Assembly: GCF_003071065.1 (NCBI RefSeq)
Contig: NZ_QCXX01000008.1
Span: forward strand, 62,001-126,000
Direction: 5' to 3'
Source of the DNA: Sphingobacterium athyrii
GTDB lineage: Bacteria > Bacteroidota > Bacteroidia > Sphingobacteriales > Sphingobacteriaceae
Length of the DNA: 64,000 nt
Both the position numbers and the translations under genes were made by a program. Positions 1 through 8,879 of the stretch are shown here, one piece after another; position 1 is the first letter of the stretch; each line of letters begins with the position of its first letter. The notes beneath the pieces are model-generated. The model searched no databases. It saw only the letters and a program-made list of their open reading frames with translations, and was not told where the DNA came from.

Positions 1-144
1 TTGTAATATTCCGATTTCGTTTCCAAAATCAATTTTCAGCTGATAAGCTGGTTTTCTTGCTTTCGGAAAATCCTTTGCATCCAAAATGGTCCCTACCCGT
101 AAATCTACTTTTTCAAAATCTGTCCAGCTAATGCTGTCACTCAT
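1..144 (-). CDS. csaA: CsaA-like tRNA-binding protein (partial, N-terminal part)
   Basis: Only the first 48 codons are in the window; the gene runs off the left edge. The visible N-terminus reads as an EMAP-II/Arc1p-type OB-fold start, with the phrases WTDFEKVDLRVGTIL and KARKPAYQLKIDFG. These are typical of CsaA and related stand-alone tRNA-binding domains, which are about 110 residues long and are thought to act as tRNA-binding or chaperone-like proteins in the cytoplasm. The ATG at 144-142 overlaps the stop of the upstream small gene by an ATGA junction, so the two are probably translationally coupled. The symbol follows family resemblance only, because the rest of the protein cannot be seen. 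Confidence 0.75.
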   Translation of the reverse strand, partial: MSDSISWTDFEKVDLRVGTILDAKDFPKARKPAYQLKIDFGNEIGILQ

Positions 145-350
145 AACCTATTGCTATTAATGTCCTGAATTTCCTTACCAATTGTGAATATAATATAAGA
201 GGGTTTGCGTTTTAAACGCGAAGAGAGTTTATGAACCAATTTATCCTCCTCACCTGCTTGAAAAGCTAAATCTTCGTCGCTTAAATGATTGTACTTGCGA
301 CGGAGTTTTTCTTTGGCAACTTGCCATTGTTCTTCGTTAATTTTCAGCAT
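141..350 (-). CDS. small CsbD-like stress-response protein
   Basis: This is a 69-residue charged protein. Its first half follows the CsbD layout: a tryptophan near the start (W9), a KEKLRRKYNHLSDEDL stretch, then an acidic patch and a KLVHKL segment. In CsbD-like proteins the same order is kGk.K.k.g.LtddDl.....Gk.d.l.gk. CsbD proteins are general-stress proteins of unknown biochemical role. The C-terminal 20 residues do not match the usual short form. The stop codon overlaps the start of the csaA-like gene, so this is the first gene of a two-gene unit reading left. A palindromic stretch lies just upstream (365-414). Assignment is by pattern only. Confidence 0.6.
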   Translation of the reverse strand: MLKINEEQWQVAKEKLRRKYNHLSDEDLAFQAGEEDKLVHKLSSRLKRKPSYIIFTIGKEIQDINSNRL

Positions 351-364
351 AACTATGATTTAGG

Positions 365-414
365 TACAAAATTTGTATATCTTTATCAAACTTGTGAAAG
401 TTTGTTTAAAGATA
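365..414. promoter_or_regulatory. palindromic stretch between divergent genes, possible operator
   Basis: Two inverted repeats sit in the 88-bp gap between the leftward CsbD-like gene and the rightward barrel protein. The first is tacaaa-a-tttgta at 365-377. The second is an imperfect longer one, with tatctttatcaaactt at 378-393 facing aagtttgtttaaagata at 398-414. Their position suggests a shared operator or stem-loop controlling one or both genes. No consensus for a known regulator was recognised. Confidence 0.35.
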
Positions 415-438
415 CAATATATACATAAATAAAAGATT

Positions 439-1035
439 ATGAAAAAGATTTTACCAGCATTACTCTTGATTTGTGGTAGCGTAGGAACGGCACAGGCCCA
501 GCTTTTGCCTGGATTTGAGGTCGGTTTAAAAGGCGCTTTGAACTTCTCAAAGTTTAAAAGCGACGGCAAATATTTCAATTCAGACAATAAAGCGGGTTAT
601 CAGGCAGGTCTTTATGGACGTGTTGGTGTCTTGGGATTCCACGTTCAGCCCGAGATCTACTTAACCGGGAAGAACACCAAAGTAACGAATTCCGAAGGAG
701 AATCGACAGACGTTAAATTCACAACGGTCGATATTCCCGTGTTATTGGGTAAACGTTTTGGCTTAGGGCCAATTGGAGCCAGAATTCAAACTGGTCCGAT
801 CTTCTCATTTAAAGTAGATGACAAACAAGATAAGATCATTGCCAATTTAGATCCAAATAACTACAAAAAAAATGGCACAGCATGGGCATTTGGTGTAGGT
901 GCTGATATCTCAAGCCTACGTGTAGATGTACGTTACGAGATGGGCTTGAATAAAGTTAACAATGAAAGCCAGGCAAATCCAAAAATCAATATGTGGAGCA
1001 TTGGTTTAGGCTACAGATTATTCAGTATTCTGTAG
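439..1035 (+). CDS. outer-membrane beta-barrel protein (PorT/OMP_b-brl family)
   Basis: This 198-residue protein has a clear signal peptide: KK at positions 2-3, a hydrophobic core ALLLICGSVG, and cleavage around AQA-Q at about residue 20. The mature part has alternating hydrophobic and polar strands such as VGLKGALNFSKF, YQAGLYGRVG, FTTVDIPVLLGKRFG and VRYEMGLNK. It ends in GLGYRLFSIL, typical of eight-stranded barrels annotated as porin family or outer membrane beta-barrel protein in Bacteroidota. It is probably an outer-membrane protein with a small barrel; the substrate or partner is unknown. It is a single gene followed by a strong terminator at 1064-1096. Confidence 0.8.
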   Translation: MKKILPALLLICGSVGTAQAQLLPGFEVGLKGALNFSKFKSDGKYFNSDNKAGYQAGLYGRVGVLGFHVQPEIYLTGKNTKVTNSEGESTDVKFTTVDIPVLLGKRFGLGPIGARIQTGPIFSFKVDDKQDKIIANLDPNNYKKNGTAWAFGVGADISSLRVDVRYEMGLNKVNNESQANPKINMWSIGLGYRLFSIL

Positions 1036-1063
1036 TTTATAAAACCACTGTTCATACTATATT

Positions 1064-1096
1064 AAAAAGTCCGTTTTTATCCAAAACGGACTTTTT
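1064..1096 (+). terminator. Rho-independent terminator after the barrel protein
   Basis: A perfect 14-bp stem, aaaaagtccgtttt (1064-1077) pairing with aaaacggacttttt (1083-1096), closes a 5-nt loop and is followed by attttaag. It lies 29 nt after the stop codon. The flanking A and T tracts mean it could work in both directions. Confidence 0.85.
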
Positions 1097-1172
1097 ATTT
1101 TAAGAAAATTTAGAACCGTTCTAAATTATTCCTTTTTCTTGTCAAAATGGTATCATATTTAATAGCAAATAG

Positions 1173-1180
1173 TAGATTTG
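1173..1180 (+). promoter_or_regulatory. putative -7 box of the sdh operon
   Basis: The octamer TAGATTTG matches the Bacteroidota -7 consensus TAnnTTTG and lies 27 nt before the sdhC ATG. No good TTTG/TTG -33 element is seen at the usual 19-21 nt spacing, so this is a tentative call. Confidence 0.4.
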
Positions 1181-1207
1181 CCTAATTAAAATTAAATTAC
1201 AAGCATA

Positions 1208-1978
1208 ATGAGTAAATCAAAGCCAGTTTTCAGTTCTTCGATTGGGAAGAAGCTAATCATGAGCTTAACAGGAATTTTCCTATGTTTATTCCTAGTTGTT
1301 CACTTGGTTGGTAACTTGCAATTATTTAAAGATGATGCGGGTCTAGCGTTCAACAAATACGCTTATTTCATGACTCACTTTACACCAATCAAAGTTGTTT
1401 CTTACTTATTGTACGCTTCGGTAATTGTTCACGTCATCTACGCCATTACGCTGTCGATGAAAAACAAATCCGCTCGTCCTATTGGCTACGCCAAATACGA
1501 TGGCCAAGCAAACAGTAAATGGAATTCACGCAACATGGGTATCTTAGGTACTGTCATTTTAGTATTTTTAGCTACACACATGTCTAATTTTTGGTGGAAG
1601 TTTCACAATGATCAGGTACCTTACATCGAATACCGTACTGATTTGGCAACTGGACAGACAACAGCTAGAGAACTTCAAGCTTCTGAATTCCACGACTACC
1701 AAGAAACGGTAGAAAACAATGTTCAAATCTTAAAAGCAAGAGATTTGTACAAACAAGTTGACTTTGCCTTCAAAAATGTGGCTTTAGTTGCTTTGTACGT
1801 TATTGCCATGGCGGCTTTGGCATTCCACTTAATTCATGGTTTCCAATCTGCATTCCAAACTTTAGGTTTTAACCACAGAAGATATATTGGAATTATCAGA
1901 GCAATCGGAGTTTGGGTATTTGGGGTATTAATTCCAATTGGCTTTGCAATAATGCCATTGTTTTTCTTCTTTAAATAA
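1208..1978 (+). CDS. sdhC: succinate dehydrogenase/fumarate reductase cytochrome b subunit
   Basis: A 256-residue integral membrane protein with about five helices. They are visible around residues 14-37 (LIMSLTGIFLCLFLVVHLVG), 60-83, 110-130, 190-213 and 230-254. Histidines lie in or next to helices (HLVGNLQ, HVIYAI, THMSNFWW, FHLIHGFQ), as expected for the single-polypeptide diheme b-type anchor of the Wolinella FrdC/Bacteroidota SdhC kind. It binds heme b, anchors the SdhAB dimer to the cytoplasmic membrane and passes electrons between menaquinone and the iron-sulfur subunit. It is the first gene of sdhC-sdhA-sdhB, with 58 nt to sdhA. Confidence 0.95.
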   Translation: MSKSKPVFSSSIGKKLIMSLTGIFLCLFLVVHLVGNLQLFKDDAGLAFNKYAYFMTHFTPIKVVSYLLYASVIVHVIYAITLSMKNKSARPIGYAKYDGQANSKWNSRNMGILGTVILVFLATHMSNFWWKFHNDQVPYIEYRTDLATGQTTARELQASEFHDYQETVENNVQILKARDLYKQVDFAFKNVALVALYVIAMAALAFHLIHGFQSAFQTLGFNHRRYIGIIRAIGVWVFGVLIPIGFAIMPLFFFFK

Positions 1979-2036
1979 TTCAGAATCTTTTAAGATAAGA
2001 CCTTAGGTCTTATCGTTCAATATAAAATTAAGAGAT

Positions 2037-3971
2037 ATGTTAGATTCAAAAGTACCAGCGGGCCCATTAGCCCAAAAGTGGTCAAATCATAAATTTAATC
2101 TTAAGTTGGTTAACCCTGCTAACAAACGTAAATTTACCGTTATCGTTGTTGGTACAGGTCTTGCTGGTGCATCTGCAGCAGCATCTTTAGCTGAATTAGG
2201 ATACAACGTAATTACCTTCTGTTACCAAGATTCACCTCGTCGTGCGCACTCAATTGCAGCGCAAGGTGGTATTAATGCGGCAAAGAGCTACCAAAATGAT
2301 GGTGACTCCGTGTTCCGTTTATTCTATGATACAATCAAAGGTGGTGACTACCGTTCACGTGAAGCAAACGTTTACCGTTTGGCCGAAGTATCTGTAAACA
2401 TCATCGACCAATGTGTCGCGCAAGGTGTTCCTTTTGCACGTGAATATGGTGGTTTATTGGACAACCGTTCTTTCGGTGGAGCTCAGGTAAGCCGTACCTT
2501 CTATGCGCGTGGTCAAACTGGACAACAATTGTTGTTAGGCGCGTATTCGGCGTTGAACCGTCAAATCAAAAAAGGAAAAGTGAAATCATATACACGTCAC
2601 GAGATGCTGGATCTGGTTATGATCGATGGTCATGCCAAAGGTATCGTCACACGTGACTTGGTATCAGGTAAAGTTGAAACACATGCAGCACATGCGGTAT
2701 TAATGTGTACTGGTGGTTACGGTAACGTATTCTTCTTGTCTACAAACGCAATGGGATGTAACGTTACAGCAGCTTGGAGAGCACACAAACGTGGCGCTTA
2801 CTTCGCTAACCCTTGTTATACACAGATTCACCCTACTTGTATTCCTGTAACTGGAGATCACCAGTCTAAATTGACGCTGATGTCCGAGTCTTTACGTAAC
2901 GACGGCCGTGTATGGGTTCCTAAGACGCAAGAAATGGCCGAAAGATTACGCAAAGGTGAAATCAAAGCCAACGACATCAAAGAGGATGACAGAGATTACT
3001 TCTTGGAACGTAAATATCCTTCATTTGGTAACTTAGTACCTCGTGACGTAGCATCACGTAATGCGAAGGAAGCCGTTGATGATGGTCGTGGTGTTGGTAA
3101 AACTGGTTTCGCCGTATTCTTGGATTTCAAAGAAGCGATCGGCCGTCTAGGCGAAGATGCTGTACGTGCTAAATACGGTAACTTATTTGACATGTACTAT
3201 CAAATCACTGACGAGAACCCTTACAAACAACCAATGCGTATCTACCCTGCTGTTCACTACACAATGGGTGGTGTATGGGTTGACTACAACTTGATGACGA
3301 CAATCCCAGGTTTGTACGCATTAGGGGAATGTAACTTCTCAGACCACGGTGCAAACCGCTTAGGTGCTTCGGCATTAATGCAAGGTCTTGCTGATGGTTA
3401 TTTCGTTATTCCTTACACTGTCGGTGATTACCTAGCTAAACTAGGTTCTTTCGCACCAGTAGATCACAGCCATCCTGCTTTCGAAGCTACACGTAAAGAG
3501 GTTGAAGAGAAAATCAATAAATTGCTATCCCTAAACGGTACGCAAACTGTTGATGATATCCACAAAAAATTAGGTCACATCATGTGGGAATACTGTGGAA
3601 TGGCACGTACTGCTGAAGGATTACAAAAAGCACAAGGTTTGATCCAGGAGTTGAAAAAAGAATTCTGGACCAATGTTAAAGTTCTTGGAGAGAACGAAGA
3701 ATTAAATCTTTCTTTAGAGAAAGCTGGCCGTGTAGCTGACTTCTTGGAATTGGGTGAATTAATGGTTGTTGATGCATTGCAACGCGCTGAGTCTTGTGGT
3801 GGTCACTTCCGTCTAGAAAGTCAAACTGAAGAAGGTGAAGCTAAACGTAATGACGAAGAATTTGCTTATGTATCTGCTTGGGAGTACAAAGGAGACAATG
3901 TACCTGAGGAATTACATAAGGAAGACTTGGTATTCGAAAACGTTCAGTTAACACAAAGAAGTTATAAATAA
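2037..3971 (+). CDS. sdhA: succinate dehydrogenase/fumarate reductase flavoprotein subunit
   Basis: This 644-residue catalytic subunit oxidises succinate to fumarate (or the reverse) using covalently bound FAD. The FAD dinucleotide fold is at about residues 33-60 (VIVVGTGLAGASAAASLAE). The His of RAHSIAAQGGIN, about residue 77, is the expected FAD attachment site. Further family landmarks are ARGQTGQQLLLGAYSAL, NPCYTQIHPT in the capping region, PAVHYTMGGVWVDY, and GANRLGASALMQGLADG near the end of the FAD domain. The length fits the long Bacteroidota/epsilonproteobacterial form. It is 13 nt upstream of sdhB and clearly cotranscribed with it. Confidence 0.98.
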   Translation: MLDSKVPAGPLAQKWSNHKFNLKLVNPANKRKFTVIVVGTGLAGASAAASLAELGYNVITFCYQDSPRRAHSIAAQGGINAAKSYQNDGDSVFRLFYDTIKGGDYRSREANVYRLAEVSVNIIDQCVAQGVPFAREYGGLLDNRSFGGAQVSRTFYARGQTGQQLLLGAYSALNRQIKKGKVKSYTRHEMLDLVMIDGHAKGIVTRDLVSGKVETHAAHAVLMCTGGYGNVFFLSTNAMGCNVTAAWRAHKRGAYFANPCYTQIHPTCIPVTGDHQSKLTLMSESLRNDGRVWVPKTQEMAERLRKGEIKANDIKEDDRDYFLERKYPSFGNLVPRDVASRNAKEAVDDGRGVGKTGFAVFLDFKEAIGRLGEDAVRAKYGNLFDMYYQITDENPYKQPMRIYPAVHYTMGGVWVDYNLMTTIPGLYALGECNFSDHGANRLGASALMQGLADGYFVIPYTVGDYLAKLGSFAPVDHSHPAFEATRKEVEEKINKLLSLNGTQTVDDIHKKLGHIMWEYCGMARTAEGLQKAQGLIQELKKEFWTNVKVLGENEELNLSLEKAGRVADFLELGELMVVDALQRAESCGGHFRLESQTEEGEAKRNDEEFAYVSAWEYKGDNVPEELHKEDLVFENVQLTQRSYK

Positions 3972-3984
3972 GAAGGAAATTATC

Positions 3985-4758
3985 ATGGCACAACATATGA
4001 ATTTAACGCTGAAAGTTTGGCGTCAAAAAAATGATAAAGATAAAGGTCAATTTGTAACTTATCAGGCAAACGACATCGCTGATGATATGTCTTTCTTAGA
4101 GATGCTTGATATTGTGAATGAGGAATTGACACGTAAAGGTGAAGACCCCGTATATTTTGACCACGACTGTCGTGAAGGTATTTGCGGGATGTGTTCATTA
4201 GTAATCAATGGTCGCCCTCATGGTCCTAAAGAAGGTACAACAACGTGTCAATTGCACATGCGTAGCTTTCATGACGGACAAACGATCGTAATCGAACCTT
4301 GGAGAGCTGCTGCATTTCCAGTATTGAAAGATCTTGCCGTTGACCGTACTGCTTTTGACCGTATTCAACAAGCTGGTGGATATGTGAATATCAACACCGG
4401 TGGTGTTCCTGACGCTAACACGATTCCTATTCCGAAACGTATTGCTGACGAGGCTTTCGAATCCGCTACTTGTATCGGTTGTGGTGCTTGTGTTGCAGCT
4501 TGTAAAAATGCCTCTGCGATGTTATTCGTATCGGCTAAAGTATCTCAATTTGCATTATTGCCGCAAGGTCAGACTGAACGTTACGAACGTGCGCAAGCAA
4601 TGGTGGACCAAATGGATGCTGAGGGATTCGGTAACTGTACCAACACTGGTGCCTGTGAAGCTGAATGTCCAGTAGGTATTAAATTAACGAACATTGCTCG
4701 TTTGAACCGTGAGTACTTGACTGCTAAAATCTTCAAACAGGAAGAACCACACGCATAA
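3985..4758 (+). CDS. sdhB: succinate dehydrogenase/fumarate reductase iron-sulfur subunit
   Basis: This 257-residue protein carries the three clusters that move electrons from FAD to heme b. The N-terminal ferredoxin domain has CREGICGMCSL with a fourth Cys in TTTCQLH ([2Fe-2S]). The C-terminal domain has CIGCGACVAAC with a later CP ([4Fe-4S]), and CTNTGACEAECP ([3Fe-4S]). It is the last gene of the sdhCAB operon. A terminator hairpin follows 24 nt after the stop. MAQHMN and a second ATG nearby leave the start uncertain by five codons. Confidence 0.97.
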   Translation: MAQHMNLTLKVWRQKNDKDKGQFVTYQANDIADDMSFLEMLDIVNEELTRKGEDPVYFDHDCREGICGMCSLVINGRPHGPKEGTTTCQLHMRSFHDGQTIVIEPWRAAAFPVLKDLAVDRTAFDRIQQAGGYVNINTGGVPDANTIPIPKRIADEAFESATCIGCGACVAACKNASAMLFVSAKVSQFALLPQGQTERYERAQAMVDQMDAEGFGNCTNTGACEAECPVGIKLTNIARLNREYLTAKIFKQEEPHA

Positions 4759-4781
4759 GCAATTTTAGAATAAAATAATAT

Positions 4782-4820
4782 AAAAGTCCTTGTCCTAAGA
4801 AAGCAAGGACTTTTTTTTAT
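4782..4820 (+). terminator. terminator of the sdhCAB operon
   Basis: The stem aaaagtccttg (4782-4792) pairs with caaggactttt (4804-4814) and is followed by more T residues. It lies between sdhB and the histidine kinase gene, whose start is under 20 nt downstream. That places the kinase promoter inside or very near the hairpin, or makes kinase expression dependent on readthrough. Confidence 0.85.
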
Positions 4821-4837
4821 ATTTACAATAATGTAAA

Positions 4838-7800
4838 TTGACTGACGTGAATTCTGGTATAAAAATTCGTTTACTTCTACTTATCTTAACACTATGCTTT
4901 ATAGGAACAGCTATCACCATCAAAGAATCTGTTACAAATAAGGAAATACTCGACATCGATACCAAATCACTCAATGATTATATCTCCGAACAAGAAAAAA
5001 AGGTAGACCTTATTTTTAAGGACTCCTTATTACTCAAAACATTTAAAAATTACGATCAATACCCCATAGCCGTCTATCAAGCTTTCGAAAGGTATAAAAA
5101 CGATCAAGAGGTTTATCTTTTCCTCTTTAAGGACCATCAACCTAAGATGTGGAGCACAAATTTATTTGTTCCGATCACCGATCAGGGCTTCTTAGAAAAA
5201 TCCAATTTCGTACAAGATGACAATAGGTCCTACGTCATCCGTAAAAAAACAATTGGAAATATAAGCATACTTGCCTATATCCTTGTTAAGCCCTATACCA
5301 ACAATAACAATCCTTACTTAAACTCTTCGCTACGCAGAAACTTTTTTGATACGCGAAACATAGACATTGCCTCCTACACGGATACCGTAGCCATCAAAAA
5401 TATCTACAGCAATGAAGGTTCCTATCTATTTTCTGTGAAGCTTAAAGATGGCGAGCATGAAAATATCTATACCATCTTACAGTTCTTTTGCTGGTTACTG
5501 GCATGGATTGCACTGTTGATTTTCTTTAACAGCCTTTGCCTCCACATGGCAAAGACCAAAAGAGCTTGGTGGGCAATAGTGCTATTGGCTGGCATATTTG
5601 TCTTGGTCAAATTTGCAGACCTAAAATGGAATCTGCTCTCTGAAAATGCCACGTTTGCTATATTTGACTCCCGCAACTACGCCTATAATAGATTCTTCCC
5701 CAATATTTGGTCGGTGTTATCCACGACAATATTGATCCTATGGTGGATACTATTTATCTATTCCATTCGAAAGGAGCTCAATTTTGACAAAATCAAAAAT
5801 ATCCGCCTCTTTAGAATACCTATTGCCATTGGCTTTATACTGAGTATATATTTCGCCTTTGCACTTTTATATGATATTGCCGGAACATTGATCACCCATT
5901 CAAATAATATCTATTTCGATTTCACCAAACTTGTTGACCTGCATTTCCTGAGTTGGGTGGATCTAGGCATTGTCGGAATGGGAATATTAGCATTAAGCAT
6001 TTACATAGATCTGGTATTGTTCTTCCTTAAAAAGTTAGAACTAAAACCTACTCAGTTGTTAAATATCCAATTGGCCTGTGTCATCTTTGTTATTCTCATT
6101 ATCTCCATTTATATCGAGAAAAATAGCTTGGTCAATCTGCTTTTAGCCCTGATTATCCTAATCAAATCTTTCGGCGAGAAATATTTTGACAGGCATATAC
6201 TGACCAATTACATCGCCGTTTTGATCCTTTGGGCGATCATAAGTACAATTACGCATGCTCGATTCTATCAGGAGCGAGATCTTATTGATATGAAGATATT
6301 GTTAAACAATCTTCAATCGGAAGATGATGTTAATGCTGTTTCACTATTTTCAGACATTGAGAATGGAATTACCAATGATAAGGAACTAAAACATTTGTTC
6401 AATATCAGCTTACCCTATACAAATACCGATGCAATCAATGATTTTATCAAGAAAAAATACTTCAGTGGATATCTTTCAAAATATGACTTTAAGGCATATT
6501 ACTATGATCAAAATAATATTCCATTAAATCCGAACAGTCAAAATAAGATTAATGAATATCGAGAGAAAGTAATCAATAAATCGATCAAGGTTACTCAAAA
6601 TTTTTACCGCGCCAGTGCTGAACTTGGAACCCATGAATACTTTTCGATTATTCCGGTAACAATAGATCAAAACAGGGTCGTCAACGTGATTATTAATCTG
6701 TCCAATAAGGATTTCAGTTATACAGTACCGTATCCCGAAATACTGACAGATATGCGGATCAATAATTCGCAATATTATAATAAAGGAGAGTATTCTATTG
6801 CCTTGTATAAAGGAGGTTCACTTGTCACACAATTCGGCAAGTATACCTATGAAAATAACCTACGCGGATTAAAAGGTGCACCCGGAGAATATATTGAAAT
6901 ATTAGATCGGGATTCATACCTGCACATGGCTTATGTTGCCAATACCTTTTCAACCTATGTCATCAGTAAACAGAAACCATCGTTTTGGGATTATGTCGCG
7001 ACATCCTCTTTCCTGTTTCTGGTGTTTTTCATGATTTTCATGTTTTTTCATTATGTCACTTCGTTTTATATCTTCCTGAAGAATACAAAACTGACGTTTC
7101 GCAACTTGAAATATCAATTCTATAAAATCATTAATAAAATACAGTATTCGACGCGTATCCAGACCTCGATTATTTCCTCGGTGATCTTAGCTATTCTGAT
7201 ATCGGCCGTGATTTCATATATCAGCATCAATAAACAGCTCTACAACAACAATAGAAATAGTAAGGAGCGTTTCATTATCGAACTTGGAAAACGGATAGAA
7301 AACATGCTCCCCAATACAGATGAAGTCTCCAATGAAAACCAACTTATTAGCGTTCTAAAGACGTTATCTGAGACCATATCGAAGGATTTCAACCTGTACT
7401 CAAAATCAGGCAGGCTTTTATATAGTTCGCAACGCCGAATTTATGACCTGGAGCTCTTCTCCACATTCATCAACCCGATAGCGTTAAAAAACCTTTCGCT
7501 GCTAAAAAAATCAGAAACAATTGAAGATGAGGGAATCGGAACCTTCCAGTTTGAAACAAGTTATGTTACAATTAGGGATAAAGATTACAGCACGGTCGCT
7601 TATATAGGCATTCCAAATTTCTCTCTTCAAAAGGAAGAGAATATCAATAAAAATTTGCTCCTTAATACCATTGTCAACATTTATTCACTAATCATCATTG
7701 GTTTCGGTTTCTATGCCACTTTTGTTGCCAACAGTGTCACCAATCCACTCAGTATCATCAGTAGAAAGATCTCTCAGCTTCGGCTAGGACAGCCTAACGA

Positions 7801-8593
7801 ACCCCTTTTCTGGCAAAGAAACGATGAAATAGGGACATTAATCAAAGAGTACAACCTCATGATCATAAAACTGGAGGACTATGCCAATAAGATCAAGGAC
7901 ACCGAACGTGAATCGACCTGGCGTGAGATGGCGCAGCAGATCGCCCATGAAATTAAAAATCCGTTGACACCTATGAAATTAGGTATACAACAGCTTCGAA
8001 GATCGTATAAAGACAATGATCCGAAGTTTCCGGATCGTTTCAATAAGTTCTCCACCTCATTTATTGAGCAGATAGATGCATTGACACAGATCGCTTCAGA
8101 GTTTTCCCACTTTGCAAAATTTCCAACGACGGTGATGGAAAATATCAATATCGTTGAAAAAGTTGTGAAATCCATATCACTCTATAACAATACACCAAAC
8201 GTTAACATCCGCTTAATAAATAACGCCGATCAAAAAACACTGATTGTTAAAGCCGATGGCAATGAACTGCTTCGGACATTCAATAATTTGATAAAAAATG
8301 CCATTGAGGGTGGATATGGACGAAAAAACATGAAGATAGAAATATCCATCGAACGATACTCAGACAAGTTTGTAAAGATAGATATCAAGGACAATGGTTA
8401 TGGAATACCCGAAGGGATGAAAGATCAAATATTCCAAATTAACTTCACCACAAAAAGCTCCGGAAATGGGTTAGGATTGGTACTCGTTAAAAAAACAATA
8501 GAAGCCTGTAACGGACAGATCTACTTTGAAACCACGGAGGGAGAAGGTACGACCTTCCATATCCTACTTCCCTTACAGCAAATAGAGTCTTAA
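4838..8593 (+). CDS. large NtrY-like sensor histidine kinase
   Basis: This is a roughly 1250-residue membrane kinase. The N-terminal part has one helix at about 10-27, an extracytoplasmic stretch, then a bundle of about seven helices between residues 215 and 450. A second sensor region with further helices around 725-750, 785-805 and 945-970 follows. The last part is HAMP-like (VTNPLSIISRKISQL), then a HisKA domain with AQQIAHEIKNPLTPMKLG (phospho-acceptor His about residue 1037), then HATPase boxes NLIKNAIEGG, DNGYGIPEG and TTKSSGNGLGL. The AHEIKNPLTPMKL form is typical of NtrY-like kinases. The frame begins with TTG at 4838; an in-frame GTG at 4847 is the other likely start, and there is no ATG nearby. 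No response regulator gene is adjacent, so its partner is unknown. It is longer than common NtrY proteins (about 700-750 residues). Confidence 0.85.
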   Translation: MTDVNSGIKIRLLLLILTLCFIGTAITIKESVTNKEILDIDTKSLNDYISEQEKKVDLIFKDSLLLKTFKNYDQYPIAVYQAFERYKNDQEVYLFLFKDHQPKMWSTNLFVPITDQGFLEKSNFVQDDNRSYVIRKKTIGNISILAYILVKPYTNNNNPYLNSSLRRNFFDTRNIDIASYTDTVAIKNIYSNEGSYLFSVKLKDGEHENIYTILQFFCWLLAWIALLIFFNSLCLHMAKTKRAWWAIVLLAGIFVLVKFADLKWNLLSENATFAIFDSRNYAYNRFFPNIWSVLSTTILILWWILFIYSIRKELNFDKIKNIRLFRIPIAIGFILSIYFAFALLYDIAGTLITHSNNIYFDFTKLVDLHFLSWVDLGIVGMGILALSIYIDLVLFFLKKLELKPTQLLNIQLACVIFVILIISIYIEKNSLVNLLLALIILIKSFGEKYFDRHILTNYIAVLILWAIISTITHARFYQERDLIDMKILLNNLQSEDDVNAVSLFSDIENGITNDKELKHLFNISLPYTNTDAINDFIKKKYFSGYLSKYDFKAYYYDQNNIPLNPNSQNKINEYREKVINKSIKVTQNFYRASAELGTHEYFSIIPVTIDQNRVVNVIINLSNKDFSYTVPYPEILTDMRINNSQYYNKGEYSIALYKGGSLVTQFGKYTYENNLRGLKGAPGEYIEILDRDSYLHMAYVANTFSTYVISKQKPSFWDYVATSSFLFLVFFMIFMFFHYVTSFYIFLKNTKLTFRNLKYQFYKIINKIQYSTRIQTSIISSVILAILISAVISYISINKQLYNNNRNSKERFIIELGKRIENMLPNTDEVSNENQLISVLKTLSETISKDFNLYSKSGRLLYSSQRRIYDLELFSTFINPIALKNLSLLKKSETIEDEGIGTFQFETSYVTIRDKDYSTVAYIGIPNFSLQKEENINKNLLLNTIVNIYSLIIIGFGFYATFVANSVTNPLSIISRKISQLRLGQPNEPLFWQRNDEIGTLIKEYNLMIIKLEDYANKIKDTERESTWREMAQQIAHEIKNPLTPMKLGIQQLRRSYKDNDPKFPDRFNKFSTSFIEQIDALTQIASEFSHFAKFPTTVMENINIVEKVVKSISLYNNTPNVNIRLINNADQKTLIVKADGNELLRTFNNLIKNAIEGGYGRKNMKIEISIERYSDKFVKIDIKDNGYGIPEGMKDQIFQINFTTKSSGNGLGLVLVKKTIEACNGQIYFETTEGEGTTFHILLPLQQIES

Positions 8594-8677
8594 TCGGAAT
8601 GGCGTAGAAATAAACTTATCAGATCTAGAGCTCCTATTTTCTAAATAAAGAAAGCTTTCAATGAGCATATAGAAACA

Positions 8678-8767
8678 CTATGCCAATTCAATAGCGACTT
8701 CCTCGCCCCTTGGACTAAATCATATACCTGTGTACGCCTGCCCCTAAAGAATTTCATTTGTGCCATA
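8678..8767 (-). other. 29-codon open frame, possible small gene or gene remnant
   Basis: In the 286-bp gap after the kinase, the minus strand has an ATG-to-TAG frame of 29 codons beginning MAQMKFFRGR and ending ARKVAIELA. The residue make-up looks coding-like (basic start, amphipathic helix-like tail), but the frame is too short to assign. It could be a small protein, the remnant of a larger gene, or chance. The rest of the gap holds only the hairpin at 8828-8865. Confidence 0.2.
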
Positions 8768-8827
8768 AAGTAAATTGGCAAAAAGGTCCTAAAAACAAAC
8801 TGAAAAATTGACCGGACTGCAAAACGA

Positions 8828-8865
8828 AACGGGCATCCTTGTGGGACGCCCGTTCTATCTTTTTT
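8828..8865. terminator. bidirectional terminator between convergent genes
   Basis: A stem built from acgggc and gcccgt, with inner tcc/gga pairs around a ttgt loop, lies at about 8829-8853. It is followed by tctatctttttta on the plus strand. It sits between the rightward kinase and the leftward coiled-coil gene ending at 8880, so it can serve both. Confidence 0.7.
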
Positions 8866-8879
8866 ATAATACTGCTTTA

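Noticed and set aside
4400..4675. 91-codon plus-strand frame inside sdhB
   Set aside because: It is a shadow frame of sdhB, whose iron-sulfur motifs are unmistakable.
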